Shown here piece by piece: positions 30,018 to 38,317 of a stretch of DNA of 64,000 nt. The DNA is from Marinobacter algicola DG893 (GTDB lineage Bacteria; Pseudomonadota; Gammaproteobacteria; Pseudomonadales; Oleiphilaceae). The notes under the pieces were generated by a model. The model was not told the DNA's origin. It did no database searches and saw only the letters and a list, made by a program, of their open reading frames with translations. The position numbers and the translations under genes were made by a program. Each line of letters opens with the position of its first letter. Position 1 is the first letter of the stretch. Location: the NCBI RefSeq assembly GCF_000170835.1, contig NZ_ABCP01000005.1, positions 105,483 to 169,482 of the forward strand, given 5' to 3'.

Positions 30018-31295
30018 ATGCATGCCATGGAATGGCTGACTCACTCACAAACCGGTTTTCAACAGGCGGCGCGCTACCTTCTCACCATGCGCCTGGCCAT
30101 CGTGGTCATTCAACTGGTCGCCGTTGCCATCGCCGATACCGTGGTCACCCTGGCTCACCGGCCGGAAGCCCTGTTGATATGCCTGCTCTATACCGTACTG
30201 GCCACCCTTGGCTGGCTCTGGTTTACCCGCCGGCCTCCCCGCTTGACGGTTACGGTCAGCGTTGGTCTCGCCCTTGACCTCTTTCTGATCAGCGCCTGGC
30301 TGTTCCTCACCGGTGGCTACACCAACCCGCTTGTCTCGCTGCTGCTGCTTCCCATTGCCGTTGCGATCATCCTGGTGCCCCTGCGCGAAAGCATTGCTCT
30401 GACGGTCATTGGTTTTGCCTTCTACACCGCCATGGTGCTCTGGCACACGCCGCTTACCCACGAAAATCACAACGCCGACCTGACCCAACTGCACCTGATG
30501 GGCATGTGGGTCACTTTTGCCATCACGGCCACCATGCTGTTGCTGGTAGTGGGCTCGCTGGCCCGACGGTTGCGCCAGAAACAGGTACAACTGGCTGAGT
30601 TCCGGGAAAACAGACTCCGGGATGAACAGGTGATTGCCCTGGGCCTATCGGCTGCGGCAGTGGCGCATCGGCTAGGCACTCCGCTGAACACCATGGCCCT
30701 GCTGGTGGATGAAATGAAGTCCGTGCACACAGACCCTTCGCTTGTGGACGATCTCGGACTGATGGAGAAGCAACTGGGCCTTTGCAGCAACCACCTGCAC
30801 CAACTGTCCACCGCCGCCATGCAGGCCAAGGCCGCGCAGCAGGAAATCCTTCCGCTGCACTTCTGGATGATGCGGCTGCGGGAGTCAGCCACGCTGTTGT
30901 GGCCGGCGTCGCCCATCCACTGGCTGGCGCCATTCCCCGATCAGCCCGTCGCCGTGGATGCAACCCTGGACCAGGCCATACTGAACCTTCTGGCCAACGC
31001 CCTGACGGCCAGCCCTTCCTGGGTGGCCGTCAGCGCAGGAGACAGCGACGAAGGACGGATCGCGATCGTGGTCGAGGACCATGGCAAGGGCCTGGAACTC
31101 TCGCTACAAAACACCGCCGGCGATGGCGTCGTGGACTCCGAACATGGCCTGGGCGTAGGGCTATTTCTCTCCAACGCCACCATCCAGCGCCACGGCGGCA
31201 CCCTTAAAGCCAGAGCCGACCGCACGGGCACCACCATGATCATCGACCTGCCACAAGCACAAGCCCATACCCCGGACGGTAAGGAGGCAGAATGA
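30018..31295 (+). CDS. RegB/PrrB-like redox sensor histidine kinase
   Basis: 425 residues (start could also be the ATG three codons later). Six membrane helices (~20-180) include GGYTNPLVSLLLLP, which corresponds to the quinone-sensing GGxxNPF region of RegB. The H-box is AAVAHRLGTPLNTMALL (usual form HELGTPL), followed by an N-box (ILNLLANAL) and G-boxes (VEDHGKGL, HGLGVGLF). The adjacent RegA-like gene overlaps its stop by 4 bp. Likely controls respiration or energy genes in response to the quinone pool. Confidence 0.9.
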   Translation: MHAMEWLTHSQTGFQQAARYLLTMRLAIVVIQLVAVAIADTVVTLAHRPEALLICLLYTVLATLGWLWFTRRPPRLTVTVSVGLALDLFLISAWLFLTGGYTNPLVSLLLLPIAVAIILVPLRESIALTVIGFAFYTAMVLWHTPLTHENHNADLTQLHLMGMWVTFAITATMLLLVVGSLARRLRQKQVQLAEFRENRLRDEQVIALGLSAAAVAHRLGTPLNTMALLVDEMKSVHTDPSLVDDLGLMEKQLGLCSNHLHQLSTAAMQAKAAQQEILPLHFWMMRLRESATLLWPASPIHWLAPFPDQPVAVDATLDQAILNLLANALTASPSWVAVSAGDSDEGRIAIVVEDHGKGLELSLQNTAGDGVVDSEHGLGVGLFLSNATIQRHGGTLKARADRTGTTMIIDLPQAQAHTPDGKEAE

Positions 31296-31828
31296 ACGGC
31301 CAGCCGACCTGGTTGCTGATCGATGATGACGAAGCCTTCGTGCAGGTGCTCCAGCGTTCCCTGAAACGCCAGAACATCGAGGCCAAGTGTGCCCTCACCC
31401 GTATGGAGGCCATAGCAGCACTGGAATCACAGGCCTTTCACCGCTGCGTGCTGGACCTCAACCTGGCCGGCGACAGCGGCCTGCAATTGCTGCCGGAGTT
31501 ACTGGCCCTTCAACCCGAACTGGAGGTGCTGGTGCTGACGGGTTACGGCAGCATCGCCACCGCCGTGGAAGCCATGCGCCGGGGCGCCGTTAATTACCTG
31601 TGCAAACCGGTCACACTGAGCCAACTGACGGCCGGTTTCAGCCCACTGGACAGCCCACCGGCAACCCGTGAAGAACCCCCATCGGTGGAGGAAATGGAGT
31701 GGGAACACATCCAGCGGGTACTGAACGAGCACGACGGCAATGTGTCCTCAACAGCCCGGGCACTGAACATGCACCGGCGAACCCTGCAGCGAAAACTTCA
31801 GAAGCATTCCCGCTGGCGCAACCAGTGA
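31292..31828 (+). CDS. RegA/PrrA-like response regulator
   Basis: 178 residues. Receiver domain with acidic pocket DDDE (~8), phospho-acceptor in CVLDLNLAGDSG (~56) and Lys in CKPVT. A proline-rich linker leads to the Fis-like helix-turn-helix GNVSSTARALNMHRRTLQRKL, almost the RegA/PrrA/ActR signature. Start overlaps the kinase gene stop. Confidence 0.92.
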   Translation: MNGQPTWLLIDDDEAFVQVLQRSLKRQNIEAKCALTRMEAIAALESQAFHRCVLDLNLAGDSGLQLLPELLALQPELEVLVLTGYGSIATAVEAMRRGAVNYLCKPVTLSQLTAGFSPLDSPPATREEPPSVEEMEWEHIQRVLNEHDGNVSSTARALNMHRRTLQRKLQKHSRWRNQ

Positions 31829-31855
31829 CACTCTGAACACGCGGCCATTGGCCGT

Positions 31856-32515
31856 TCAGCGATAACGCCGTTGATCCAGTGTCAGTAGCCGATCCGGGTG
31901 GAACACCATCAGGCCGGTTACGAAGGCACCGTTCACGAACCCCTCCGGGATCATAAACAGCGGAAGATAGCGCAGATACTCGTGGATCAGCTCTGCGAAG
32001 GTATACACTCCGGCAGACCACAGCATCAGGCACATCACCACACCCGCCACGGCCACCGAAATACCCGCCCCGAAAAAACCGCAGAAGAAAATGTAGGCGA
32101 AGAAATTGCGAAAATCGCGTTTGCGCTCCCAGCGCATAATGCCGTGGCTGACCAGCGCGGGCACCATCACAGTCACCAAACCATTGGCCGCAAAAGCAAC
32201 CAACGGCTCTCGACCGGTAATGATCGTGATCACCAGGGCGAGCAAACCCGACAAGATCGCCAGCCGCCATCCCATCATCAGGGTGATCAACGTCATGCCG
32301 AACACATGGATGGAAAGCCCCGGGGATATGCCAGCCCGCAATTGCCAGACAAACCCCAGTACCACCGCCGCTCCAAAGAACGAGTGCTGAAGGGCCTGAT
32401 CACGGCGAAACTCGGCCCAATCGATCCCCCGCACCGCAGCCACCAGAATGACCAGGAATATAAGGCCTGTCACAATCAATTGGCTGGCAGAGAGCAGGTT
32501 CTCCGTCATTCCCAT
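31856..32515 (-). CDS. CbiM-like energy-coupling-factor type membrane protein
   Basis: 219 residues, six or seven membrane helices. Key segments GISPGLSIHVFGMTLITLMMGWRLA and EGFVNGAFVTGLMVFHPD are shared with the CbiM/NikM S-component family that imports cobalt or nickel, but the N-terminal metal-binding His pattern of true CbiM is not obvious. No cbiN/Q/O genes are present. No cobalamin riboswitch was found upstream. Convergent with the RegA-like gene; the shared 27 bp holds an imperfect hairpin. Confidence 0.78.
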   Translation of the reverse strand: MGMTENLLSASQLIVTGLIFLVILVAAVRGIDWAEFRRDQALQHSFFGAAVVLGFVWQLRAGISPGLSIHVFGMTLITLMMGWRLAILSGLLALVITIITGREPLVAFAANGLVTVMVPALVSHGIMRWERKRDFRNFFAYIFFCGFFGAGISVAVAGVVMCLMLWSAGVYTFAELIHEYLRYLPLFMIPEGFVNGAFVTGLMVFHPDRLLTLDQRRYR

Positions 32516-32554
32516 GGTGTGGAGCTCCTGGAACAGTGCGGGTTAAACGGCGGC

Positions 32555-32755
32555 ATGCCTAAGACCATCGCGCATCGCGGGCAATTTCACCACGACTCTA
32601 TCGCAGCATCGCCTCCCAAACGCGCTGAACACATCATAGGGTGGGCAGCTCACTACCTGATCGGGACTGCCTTCGCGGCTCTACTTATTGGTTTCTGGGG
32701 TGAGTCCTGGATTGAAAACCCAACGACTGCTCGGCTACAGAGCCTGAGCGACTAA
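32555..32755 (+). pseudogene. DUF2938 gene fragment
   Basis: The frame reads HRGQFHHDSIAASPPKRAEH followed by IIGWAAHYLIGTAFAALLIG and WGESWIENPT, which fits the middle of the DUF2938 membrane-protein family; then similarity stops and an unrelated tail ends in TAA. The family's N-terminal helix and C-terminal third are missing. The break lies at ~32733, immediately left of the toxin-antitoxin cassette, so it probably marks the left junction of the accessory region. Confidence 0.65.
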
Positions 32756-32804
32756 CCGCTTGAATTCGAGGTGTGTCGTGCGTATCGGGGAGTCCATTAA
32801 ATTT

Positions 32805-33086
32805 CTATCGTTCACCTTCCAGTTCATGCCATACCCGAAGAATGATAATGGCACTCAAATGTACTGAGTAGCGGACAACGTACTTGCCGAATACCATGTC
32901 GCGGATGGAATCGGGAACCGGCGCCATTTCAACCGGTGCCCCCATCTTTGGAAAGTCTGGTAACAATTCGATTTTGCTAACCAGCTCGGCCGCTATCCTG
33001 GGAGCCGCAGAGGGATTGTGGGCTGCTATAAATTCCCTAAGGCGCTTCAAGTCTTCAATGGCTTCGTCCGTGTAAACCAGTTTCAA
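32805..33086 (-). CDS. ParE/RelE-family toxin
   Basis: 93 residues starting with TTG that overlaps the antitoxin stop (TTGA). The fold signature is VYTDEAIEDLKRLREFIAAH, PAPRIAAELVSKI-like helix and a C-terminal VVRYSVHLSAIIILRVWH strand, as in ParE toxins (gyrase poisons) and RelE relatives. Its overlap with the ribbon-helix-helix gene shows a translationally coupled toxin-antitoxin pair, a common stabiliser of cassette arrays. Confidence 0.88.
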   Translation of the reverse strand: MKLVYTDEAIEDLKRLREFIAAHNPSAAPRIAAELVSKIELLPDFPKMGAPVEMAPVPDSIRDMVFGKYVVRYSVHLSAIIILRVWHELEGER

Positions 33087-33355
33087 TTACCTGACCTCGG
33101 CGCATCCTGCTCGTTTTCAGTTCCCCAGCTGTTGAGCCAGCTATGGACCTCGTTAGCATCGACCACCTTTCCTTGGGCCGCCGACTCCATTGCCTCAAGC
33201 GTTTGCTGCCAACGCTCCTGCTCACGCTGTTGCTTTTCAATGTATTCTAACAGTGCCTGGTTGATCACCCAGCCTTTGCTCCGGTGGAGCCTGCCGGCGA
33301 TCGCTTCCAGGTGCTGCTCAACCTCTGCCTGAAGGCGAACTGTAGTAACACTCAT
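33083..33355 (-). CDS. Ribbon-helix-helix antitoxin
   Basis: 90 residues. The N-terminal half MSVTTVRLQAEVEQHLEAIA plus SKGWVINQALLEYI is a CopG/ParD-like ribbon-helix-helix DNA-binding domain; the acidic C-terminal tail would wrap the toxin. It probably represses its own promoter. Located between the toxin gene and the attC site at 33420. Confidence 0.88.
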   Translation of the reverse strand: MSVTTVRLQAEVEQHLEAIAGRLHRSKGWVINQALLEYIEKQQREQERWQQTLEAMESAAQGKVVDANEVHSWLNSWGTENEQDAPRSGN

Positions 33356-33419
33356 GACTGTACCCTCAAATTTGGCGACTACAACGTATTACAGCATAGT
33401 CTGCGAGGGTGCAGCAAAA

Positions 33420-33518
33420 ATTTAACGCCGTTGTTCAGCGGTGCCCTTGTAGCGCAGCTAAAAGGGCATCCGGTGGAGGGCCGTCAGGCCCGGAACGACT
33501 TGGAACAATTGGTTAGAT
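33420..33518 (-). repeat. attC site downstream of the GIY-YIG cassette
   Basis: On the minus strand the site runs from ATCTAAC (RYYYAAC) to GTTAAAT (GTTRRRY), both perfect core sites, 99 bp, with inverted inner arms (GGGCATCCGG... and ...AAAAGGGC parts). The gene's TAA stop lies within the first core. Confidence 0.88.
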
Positions 33519-34067
33519 TGAGACTATCTCTCCGGATATGGCCTCGATCTCACAACCACTTGTTTCCAGCCGAACTTGGTCTGGCTCACCAGCCCAGTTA
33601 CTAATTCGCCCCACATTGAGAACGTTGAGCCCTGCATTTTCAATATGGCGAACGACTCCCGCCTCGTAGCGACACCTCAGCAACTTGTCGGATTTTTTAT
33701 CACCAGTTACCGGAATTTCGGCGAAAAATAGGCAAACGTTATCAACGAACTCATTGTTGAATTTTTGGCGATCTATGTGAGCGAACCGAGGGATCATGCC
33801 ATCCCCGGGGCGATGCATTAAAATACTTTGATTCCGACGAAGGCCATCCAAGCAATGAGCTTGATAGTTACCTCTTAGGCAATCTCGCAGGTGGGTCTTA
33901 TGTCGGGACGCTATGTTTGCAGCTTCACCCACGTAATATGCTCGATAAAGAGACTGTTCGACGTAAACACACCAAATATAAAACCCGTTTACGGAAGCTT
34001 CCGGATGACGAATTAATGGACTGTCTCCGCGAAAACTAAACGGGCCACGAACTTCCACTGTTTCCAT
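33513..34067 (-). CDS. GIY-YIG domain cassette protein
   Basis: 184 residues from the ATG with GGAG 7 bp upstream; an ATG seven codons earlier overlaps the recombination core and is less likely. The GIY-YIG nuclease pattern is visible as GFYIWCV (~25), YYVGEAANIASRHKTHLRD (~41-59) with its Arg, and a later Glu in YEAGVVRHIE. The remainder has no recognisable domain. GIY-YIG nucleases cut DNA in repair, homing and some defence systems; no partner gene is in this cassette. The cassette's start is bordered by the IS1111-type element. Confidence 0.78.
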   Translation of the reverse strand: METVEVRGPFSFRGDSPLIRHPEASVNGFYIWCVYVEQSLYRAYYVGEAANIASRHKTHLRDCLRGNYQAHCLDGLRRNQSILMHRPGDGMIPRFAHIDRQKFNNEFVDNVCLFFAEIPVTGDKKSDKLLRCRYEAGVVRHIENAGLNVLNVGRISNWAGEPDQVRLETSGCEIEAISGEIVSI

Positions 34068-34185
34068 TCCATTCTCCAATCTAGACATTATGACTCCCCA
34101 CTAGGGGCTGCCCCCACCTCGTGGGTTAGCCTCAGCCAGAGCCATACTTTACGTGTTCACATGCGTAAAATGGGGGGACAGCACC

Positions 34186-35325
34186 ATGAAAAAACATAGC
34201 ACACTGTTTATCGGCCTGGATACGCACAAAGACTCCATCGCCGTCGCTTACGCCACCGATTCCCGAACCGAACCGGTCACGTATCTCGGTGCCCTCGGCA
34301 CCCAGCATTACTCCATCCGCAAGATGGTCCGGCAGTTTGAGTCCCGACACCCGGGCTGCCAGCTTCAGTTTGTGTACGAAGCCGGTCCTTGCGGTTACTG
34401 GCTCTATCGCTTGCTTTCAAGCTGGGGCTATCCCTGTTTTGTCGTGGCACCGTCACTGATCCCGAAGAAACCCGGCCAGCAGGTCAAAACCGACAAACGC
34501 GACTGCATGCAGCTGGCCCAGTTACTGCGCAACGGCGACATCGATCCCATCTATGTGCCGGAACCGGAAGACGAAGCCATCCGTGATCTCTCCCGAGCGC
34601 GGGAAACCGCCATGTGGGATCTCAAGAATGCCAAGAGCCAGCTCAAGGCGTTCCTGTTGAGGCACGATATCCGGTACACCGGCTCCGCCAACTGGTCAGC
34701 CGCACACATCCGGTGGCTCTCGGAACTGGTCATGCCGACACCGGCGCAGAACACGGTGTTCCGGGAAATGCTCTACACCATTGTGGAGCGCCACAAACGC
34801 CTGGAACGGCTCGATAATGAACTGACCTATCAGGTACGCCGCTGGCGCTTTTACCCACTAGTGAAAGCCGTGCAGGCACTTCGGGGTGTCCAACTGCTGG
34901 TGGCCACCAGCGTGGTAGCCGAACTGGGTGATCTCCAACGCTTCGACAACCCCAGGAAACTGATGGCCTATGTCGGCCTGACACCCAGCGAGCGATCCAG
35001 CGGATCCCGGCGACGACTCGGGCCACTCACCTGCGCTGGTAACAAACGCGCAAGGCGCATGCTCATTGAAGCTGCGCACGCGTATCGGTACCCGGCCAAG
35101 ACTTCCAAAATTCTCCAGTTGCGGCAGGAGGATCTGCCCAAGGCCATTGTGGAGAAGGCCTGGGATGCCCAGGTCCGGCTGTGTCGGCGCTAACGATCCC
35201 TGATGCAACGTGGCAAACATCGAAACGTGGTGGTGGCCGCCATTGCCAGAGAACTGGTCGGCCACATCTGGGCGATCGCCCGGGAAGTGGTGATCGCCAA
35301 ACCCGATCCAAGGTTGATGCTATGA
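34186..35325 (+). pseudogene. IS110-family transposase, interrupted by a stop codon
   Basis: Start [20 protein letters not shown] with the DEDD/RuvC-like first Asp (GLDTHKD), and the C-terminal domain with [19 protein letters not shown] and [19 protein letters not shown]. At 35191-35193 the frame meets TAA, then continues without shift through RSLMQRGKHRNVVVAAIARE to TGA at 35325. Family members read through here (CRRYRSL), so one base change (TAC to TAA) has cut off ~44 residues. The shortened protein is probably inactive, which would lock the element in place. Confidence 0.85.
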
Positions 35326-35334
35326 AAAAGGTTA

Positions 35335-35595
35335 TGGGACAGGACAGGTGCCTCAGGCCGCGGAGTGTGAAGCAACCCTCGACGCGCGTTAGGAAGCCTG
35401 GCTGAAGCCTCAGACCAGACGCTCGTTCCTAGACGGAGGACCGGCTTCACGACGGAAAAGTAAGGTGGTGAGAACCCACGGATATCAGCATTGAAACCGT
35501 CGACGATAACTGGCCTCAGCGTCTGTCCTGACCCGCCCTTAACAGCGGGAACGTAGCTCTGAAAAACGGGCCTGGACTGGTGCATGCCTGTTGAC
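35335..35595 (+). ncRNA. Candidate bridge-RNA region of the IS1111-type element
   Basis: IS110-family elements encode a structured bridge RNA in a non-coding end that selects target and donor DNA; in the IS1111 group it is the right end. This stretch has no open frame, is rich in short inverted repeats, and directly follows the transposase. Limits and structure were not computed. Confidence 0.4.
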
Positions 35596-35608
35596 GTGGG
35601 GAGTCATA

Positions 35609-35723
35609 TCAACGTCGTGCTCTCTTCCTCAAAGAGGAGTTTTTCAAAAAGTCCGTTGTCCATTCAATATTCCAGATGGCATCTAAAAAAAGTGCATCGC
35701 ACTTTGATTGGTGGTCTTCGAAC
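35609..35723 (-). pseudogene. 3' remnant of a cassette gene between two insertion sequences
   Basis: A minus-strand frame enters from the IS1182-like element and reads FEDHQSKCDALFLDAIWNIE, WTTDFLKNSSLRKRARR, then TGA at the IS1111 border. The protein-like composition and position just before an attC core suggest the last ~38 codons of a cassette gene whose 5' part was lost when the IS1182-like element entered. The parent family is not recognised. Confidence 0.5.
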
Positions 35724-37565
35724 GAGGCTGTAGAAAAACCCAATTCTGAGCCGCTTCCACTCGCCTTTTCAGTTGTTCGTTTGTTCATCCGCCGTTGGCG
35801 GATGCATTCGTTTATTTGCTGGCAAATGTGGCTCAGAATCCAAGTTTCGCCGCTGTGTCACCTATAGCTCATTCAGCGGCGCCGATTGTGGGTCCTTCTG
35901 CGGTTTCCAGTCAGACTGCCAATCGCCCATAATTCGCCAGCTTCTCAATATTGTGCACCAGGCAGTATAGCTGCCATTGGCCCTGCACCTTTTTCTTACC
36001 TCGCAGACTGAACCGGTTCAGTCGTTTGTTGGTGCCGATGTTGCCGAACACCGGTTCCACCACCGACATGCGGTGGCTGTAGATCTCTTTGCCCTTTGGG
36101 CTGTCGACCCGGTGCTTCATCCAGTCTGTATAGTTGGGCAGGCGCTTGCTCTCAATGGTGAACGACACCTGTCGGCCTTTGCCTTTCCGATGGTCGGCGG
36201 CCTCCGGGTTCTGCATGCACTGATGCTTCTTCGGACAGTGTCGACACTGCAACAGACGGCCCTGGAAGTAGGCCCGGCTTTGGCCATTCTGGTCGGTGCG
36301 GGTGGCGTGGTATTTCAGGCTTTCGCCTGTCGGACAGATGCAGGTCAGGCTCACTGGATCGAACTGGAACTCATTGGCCGGGATGGTCTCTTTCCAGCCC
36401 GTGTCTGGCAGGTTCTGATGCCGCTTGCCGTATTTGTCTTTCTGGTGGTTGAACTTCGGATCCCGGCTGCGGAATTTGTTGTCCGGCACGTAGCCGTTGA
36501 TCTGCCGTTCGTGCAGGTATTTCATGTTGGCTTCGTTGGCGAAGCCGGTGTCGGCGGTGATGACGGTGCCTTGTTGGTAGATACTCTCGGCAATGCCCAG
36601 TTTCTTGAATCGGGCTTCGACGGTTTCCAGTACTGGTTGTAGCGTGTGGTGTTCCTGGCCTTCGCCAAAGGCCTGCGCATCAATGATGATCTGGTGTTTC
36701 CGGTCCACCGTGGCCACGCCGTTATAGCCCTGGATCGTGCCCTTGCTGGTGGTCATCTTGGCGCTTTCGTTATCGGTGATGTTGCTCTTCACTTCCTTGC
36801 TCCGCTTCCCCCGGCCCATCCTTGGGCGGTTCGTCTTTAGGAAGCGGTTCACTTTGTTCAGGGATTCGTCCAGGGAGAGGACCGTCTTCGCCCGGCGGAT
36901 GTCCCGGTCCAGTTCGGCTTCCGTTTCCGCCTCGTCCCTTTCATGGTGCTCCTTCAGGTGGTGGCGGATCAGGCGGCGTAGCTTTTTCCGTTTCTCTTCC
37001 AGCTCCTTAAAGGTGCCGGACCATTCTTTGGCTGCATTCGAGGGCATCTTGCAGCCGTCGATGGCAAAGAGTTCGTTCCCCAGTAATCCCTGTTCGTGGC
37101 ACACCAGCAGGACTTGCTCGAACAGGTCTTCGATCTCGTCGGCATGGTTGCTGACGAACTTGGCCAGGGTCGTAAAATGAGGAACGGTATCGCACGACAG
37201 CGCCTTGAAGGTGATGTTGGTCTCGCAGCACCACTGCATCTCACGACTGGTCTTGATGCCCTTGGAATAGGCGAACAGGATGATCTTCAGCAGGATGGCG
37301 GGATCGTAGGCCAGTCGGCCGGTGTCTTCGTTGCGGTACTTGGGGTAGAAGATCGACAGGTCCAGCTTGTGCTCGATCAGGTAGTGCACCGCGTGTTCAA
37401 AGGTGCCGGGCTGAAGCTGGTTCTGATAGTTGATCACGACCATGGCGTCCTGGTCGTAGTTGTAGGGCCTGAAACGGGGTTTGGCTTTGGGCATCTGACG
37501 ACTCCTTGTCCGTTTGCCCGATCCTAGCAAAACTGGGGCGGAATTCAGACTTTTTCTACAGCCTC
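35724..37565 (-). mobile_element. IS1182-like insertion sequence
   Basis: 1,842 bp bounded by perfect 15-bp inverted repeats GAGGCTGTAGAAAAA (35724-35738 and, inverted, 37551-37565). One transposase gene on the minus strand. The right end abuts the core (AACGCC) of an attC site. Between the left repeat and the transposase stop lie ~170 bp with a hairpin CATCCGCC-gtt-GGCGGATG. No clear target duplication was seen. Confidence 0.88.
35911..37494 (-). CDS. IS1182-family DDE transposase
   Basis: 527 residues starting at MPKAKPRFRPYNYDQDAM. N-terminal DUF772-type domain (LSIFYPKYRNEDTGRLAYDP), then a DDE catalytic core: FAIDGCKMPSNA (first Asp, ~155), VITADTGFANEANMKYL (second Asp, ~325) and SVVEPVFGNIGTNKRLNRF (Glu, ~490). 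A CxxC cluster (CRHCPKKHQC) lies before the last motif. The gene is intact, so this element may still be active. Confidence 0.92.
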   Translation of the reverse strand: MPKAKPRFRPYNYDQDAMVVINYQNQLQPGTFEHAVHYLIEHKLDLSIFYPKYRNEDTGRLAYDPAILLKIILFAYSKGIKTSREMQWCCETNITFKALSCDTVPHFTTLAKFVSNHADEIEDLFEQVLLVCHEQGLLGNELFAIDGCKMPSNAAKEWSGTFKELEEKRKKLRRLIRHHLKEHHERDEAETEAELDRDIRRAKTVLSLDESLNKVNRFLKTNRPRMGRGKRSKEVKSNITDNESAKMTTSKGTIQGYNGVATVDRKHQIIIDAQAFGEGQEHHTLQPVLETVEARFKKLGIAESIYQQGTVITADTGFANEANMKYLHERQINGYVPDNKFRSRDPKFNHQKDKYGKRHQNLPDTGWKETIPANEFQFDPVSLTCICPTGESLKYHATRTDQNGQSRAYFQGRLLQCRHCPKKHQCMQNPEAADHRKGKGRQVSFTIESKRLPNYTDWMKHRVDSPKGKEIYSHRMSVVEPVFGNIGTNKRLNRFSLRGKKKVQGQWQLYCLVHNIEKLANYGRLAV

Positions 37566-37609
37566 AACGCCGCATTCAGCGGCTTGTCCGCTGCAATGCT
37601 TGGTTATGC
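37566..37609 (-). repeat. Short attC-like site beside the IS1182-like element
   Basis: On the minus strand GCATAAC...GCGGCGTT, with inner inverted arms CAGCGG/CCGCTG; about 44 bp survive. The sequence AACGCCGCATTCAGCGG resembles the same part of the attC at 33420 (AACGCCGTTGTTCAGCGG). The last bases of the core are replaced by the insertion sequence end. Confidence 0.65.
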
Positions 37610-38244
37610 TCATCCACCCCGATTAGCATCTTGTACTCAGACTCAATACTTCTTCTCGCAGCATCCATTTTCGGTTTTAAATCATTGACCCAAGCGCCGT
37701 AGAGTGCGTTTAATTTATCGTCTATTGATTCGCTAGATTCGGAAAAAATTCTTAATTTATTCAAGCTTTCCCAGACACTGGTTATAAATGTGTAAACCGA
37801 CGACTGAGAATCATCAGAAAGGAAAAGCTTCTTTCGCTCAAAATCTTTAAAGTACTCATCAATAGACTCAGCAGCTATTTTCAGCCTCTCTGTTTCTGGT
37901 GGTTTGTCACGACCAATTTCATCCGGCTGTATCGCCCACCTGCAATTGAGCCATGTGTCAGCCAACAAACTATAGTTTTCGATTAGAGCCTTAAATCTTT
38001 CGTCATTAATCGCATTTAGACGTTCTTCAACCAATTTTGTTTGAGAAGCCAAGGCTGCTTTTGTCACCTCAAGGCTTTCTTGTAGCCTTGATTTTTCGCG
38101 TTCAAGCTCTCTTTCAATGCTGGCTCTTTCGTTTTGAAGGATGCGTTTTGACCACAGCCCGCCCAACCAACGCGACAATCCAACTACAACGACGGTCACT
38201 CCGCCGAAGACTGCAAGAATTTCTGTAATCAAACTACTCTCCAT
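37576..38244 (-). CDS. Membrane-anchored coiled-coil cassette protein
   Basis: 222 residues, unknown family. One N-terminal membrane helix (ILAVFGGVTVVVVGLSRWLG, ~9-28) is followed by a long charged coiled coil (~38-85, ERASIERELEREKSRLQESL) and a helical C-terminal domain. The reading frame runs into the attC and stops there. It is downstream of the cyclase-like cassette, separated only by a degenerate attC, so the two may be fixed together. Proteins of this general build occur often in cassette arrays; no function is known. Confidence 0.7.
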   Translation of the reverse strand: MESSLITEILAVFGGVTVVVVGLSRWLGGLWSKRILQNERASIERELEREKSRLQESLEVTKAALASQTKLVEERLNAINDERFKALIENYSLLADTWLNCRWAIQPDEIGRDKPPETERLKIAAESIDEYFKDFERKKLFLSDDSQSSVYTFITSVWESLNKLRIFSESSESIDDKLNALYGAWVNDLKPKMDAARRSIESEYKMLIGVDEHNQALQRTSR

Positions 38245-38255
38245 TTATATTTCAT

Positions 38256-38314
38256 GCATGACGCTGAACGAAGCCGCGCGTCCCACGCGTCTGCCTTCCG
38301 CAATTGGTTTATGC
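38256..38314 (-). repeat. Degenerate attC-like site
   Basis: Minus-strand ends read GCATAAAC and GTCATGC where GCATAAC and GTTATGC are expected; the inner arms (CGCGTGGGACGCG region) still pair. Both cores carry a change, so recombination here would be poor and the two flanking cassettes may be locked together. Confidence 0.55.
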
Positions 38315-38317
38315 TCT

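Larger units (their letters stand above)
34089..35610 (+). mobile_element. IS110 family, IS1111 group element (attC-targeting type)
   Basis: A 1,522-bp element. Subterminal inverted repeats ATGACTCCCCAC (34090-34101) and GTGGGGAGTCAT (35596-35607) are a mark of the IS1111 group. Removing the element restores ...CGAC-GTTATGT-CTAG on the minus strand, which is the same attC core used by neighbouring sites, so it is inserted inside a core site. The IS1111-attC family is known to do this. A ~285-bp non-coding right end follows the transposase gene. Exact ends are inferred from the restored target. Confidence 0.85.

Noticed and set aside
32516..32760. Cobalamin riboswitch upstream of the CbiM-like gene
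   Set aside because: No B12-box-like sequence on the relevant strand; the region instead encodes a DUF2938 fragment on the other strand.
32740..32805. attC downstream of the ParE toxin gene
   Set aside because: A GTTAGTC-like core is present near 32752 but no paired opposite core or arms could be found, so a site was not annotated.
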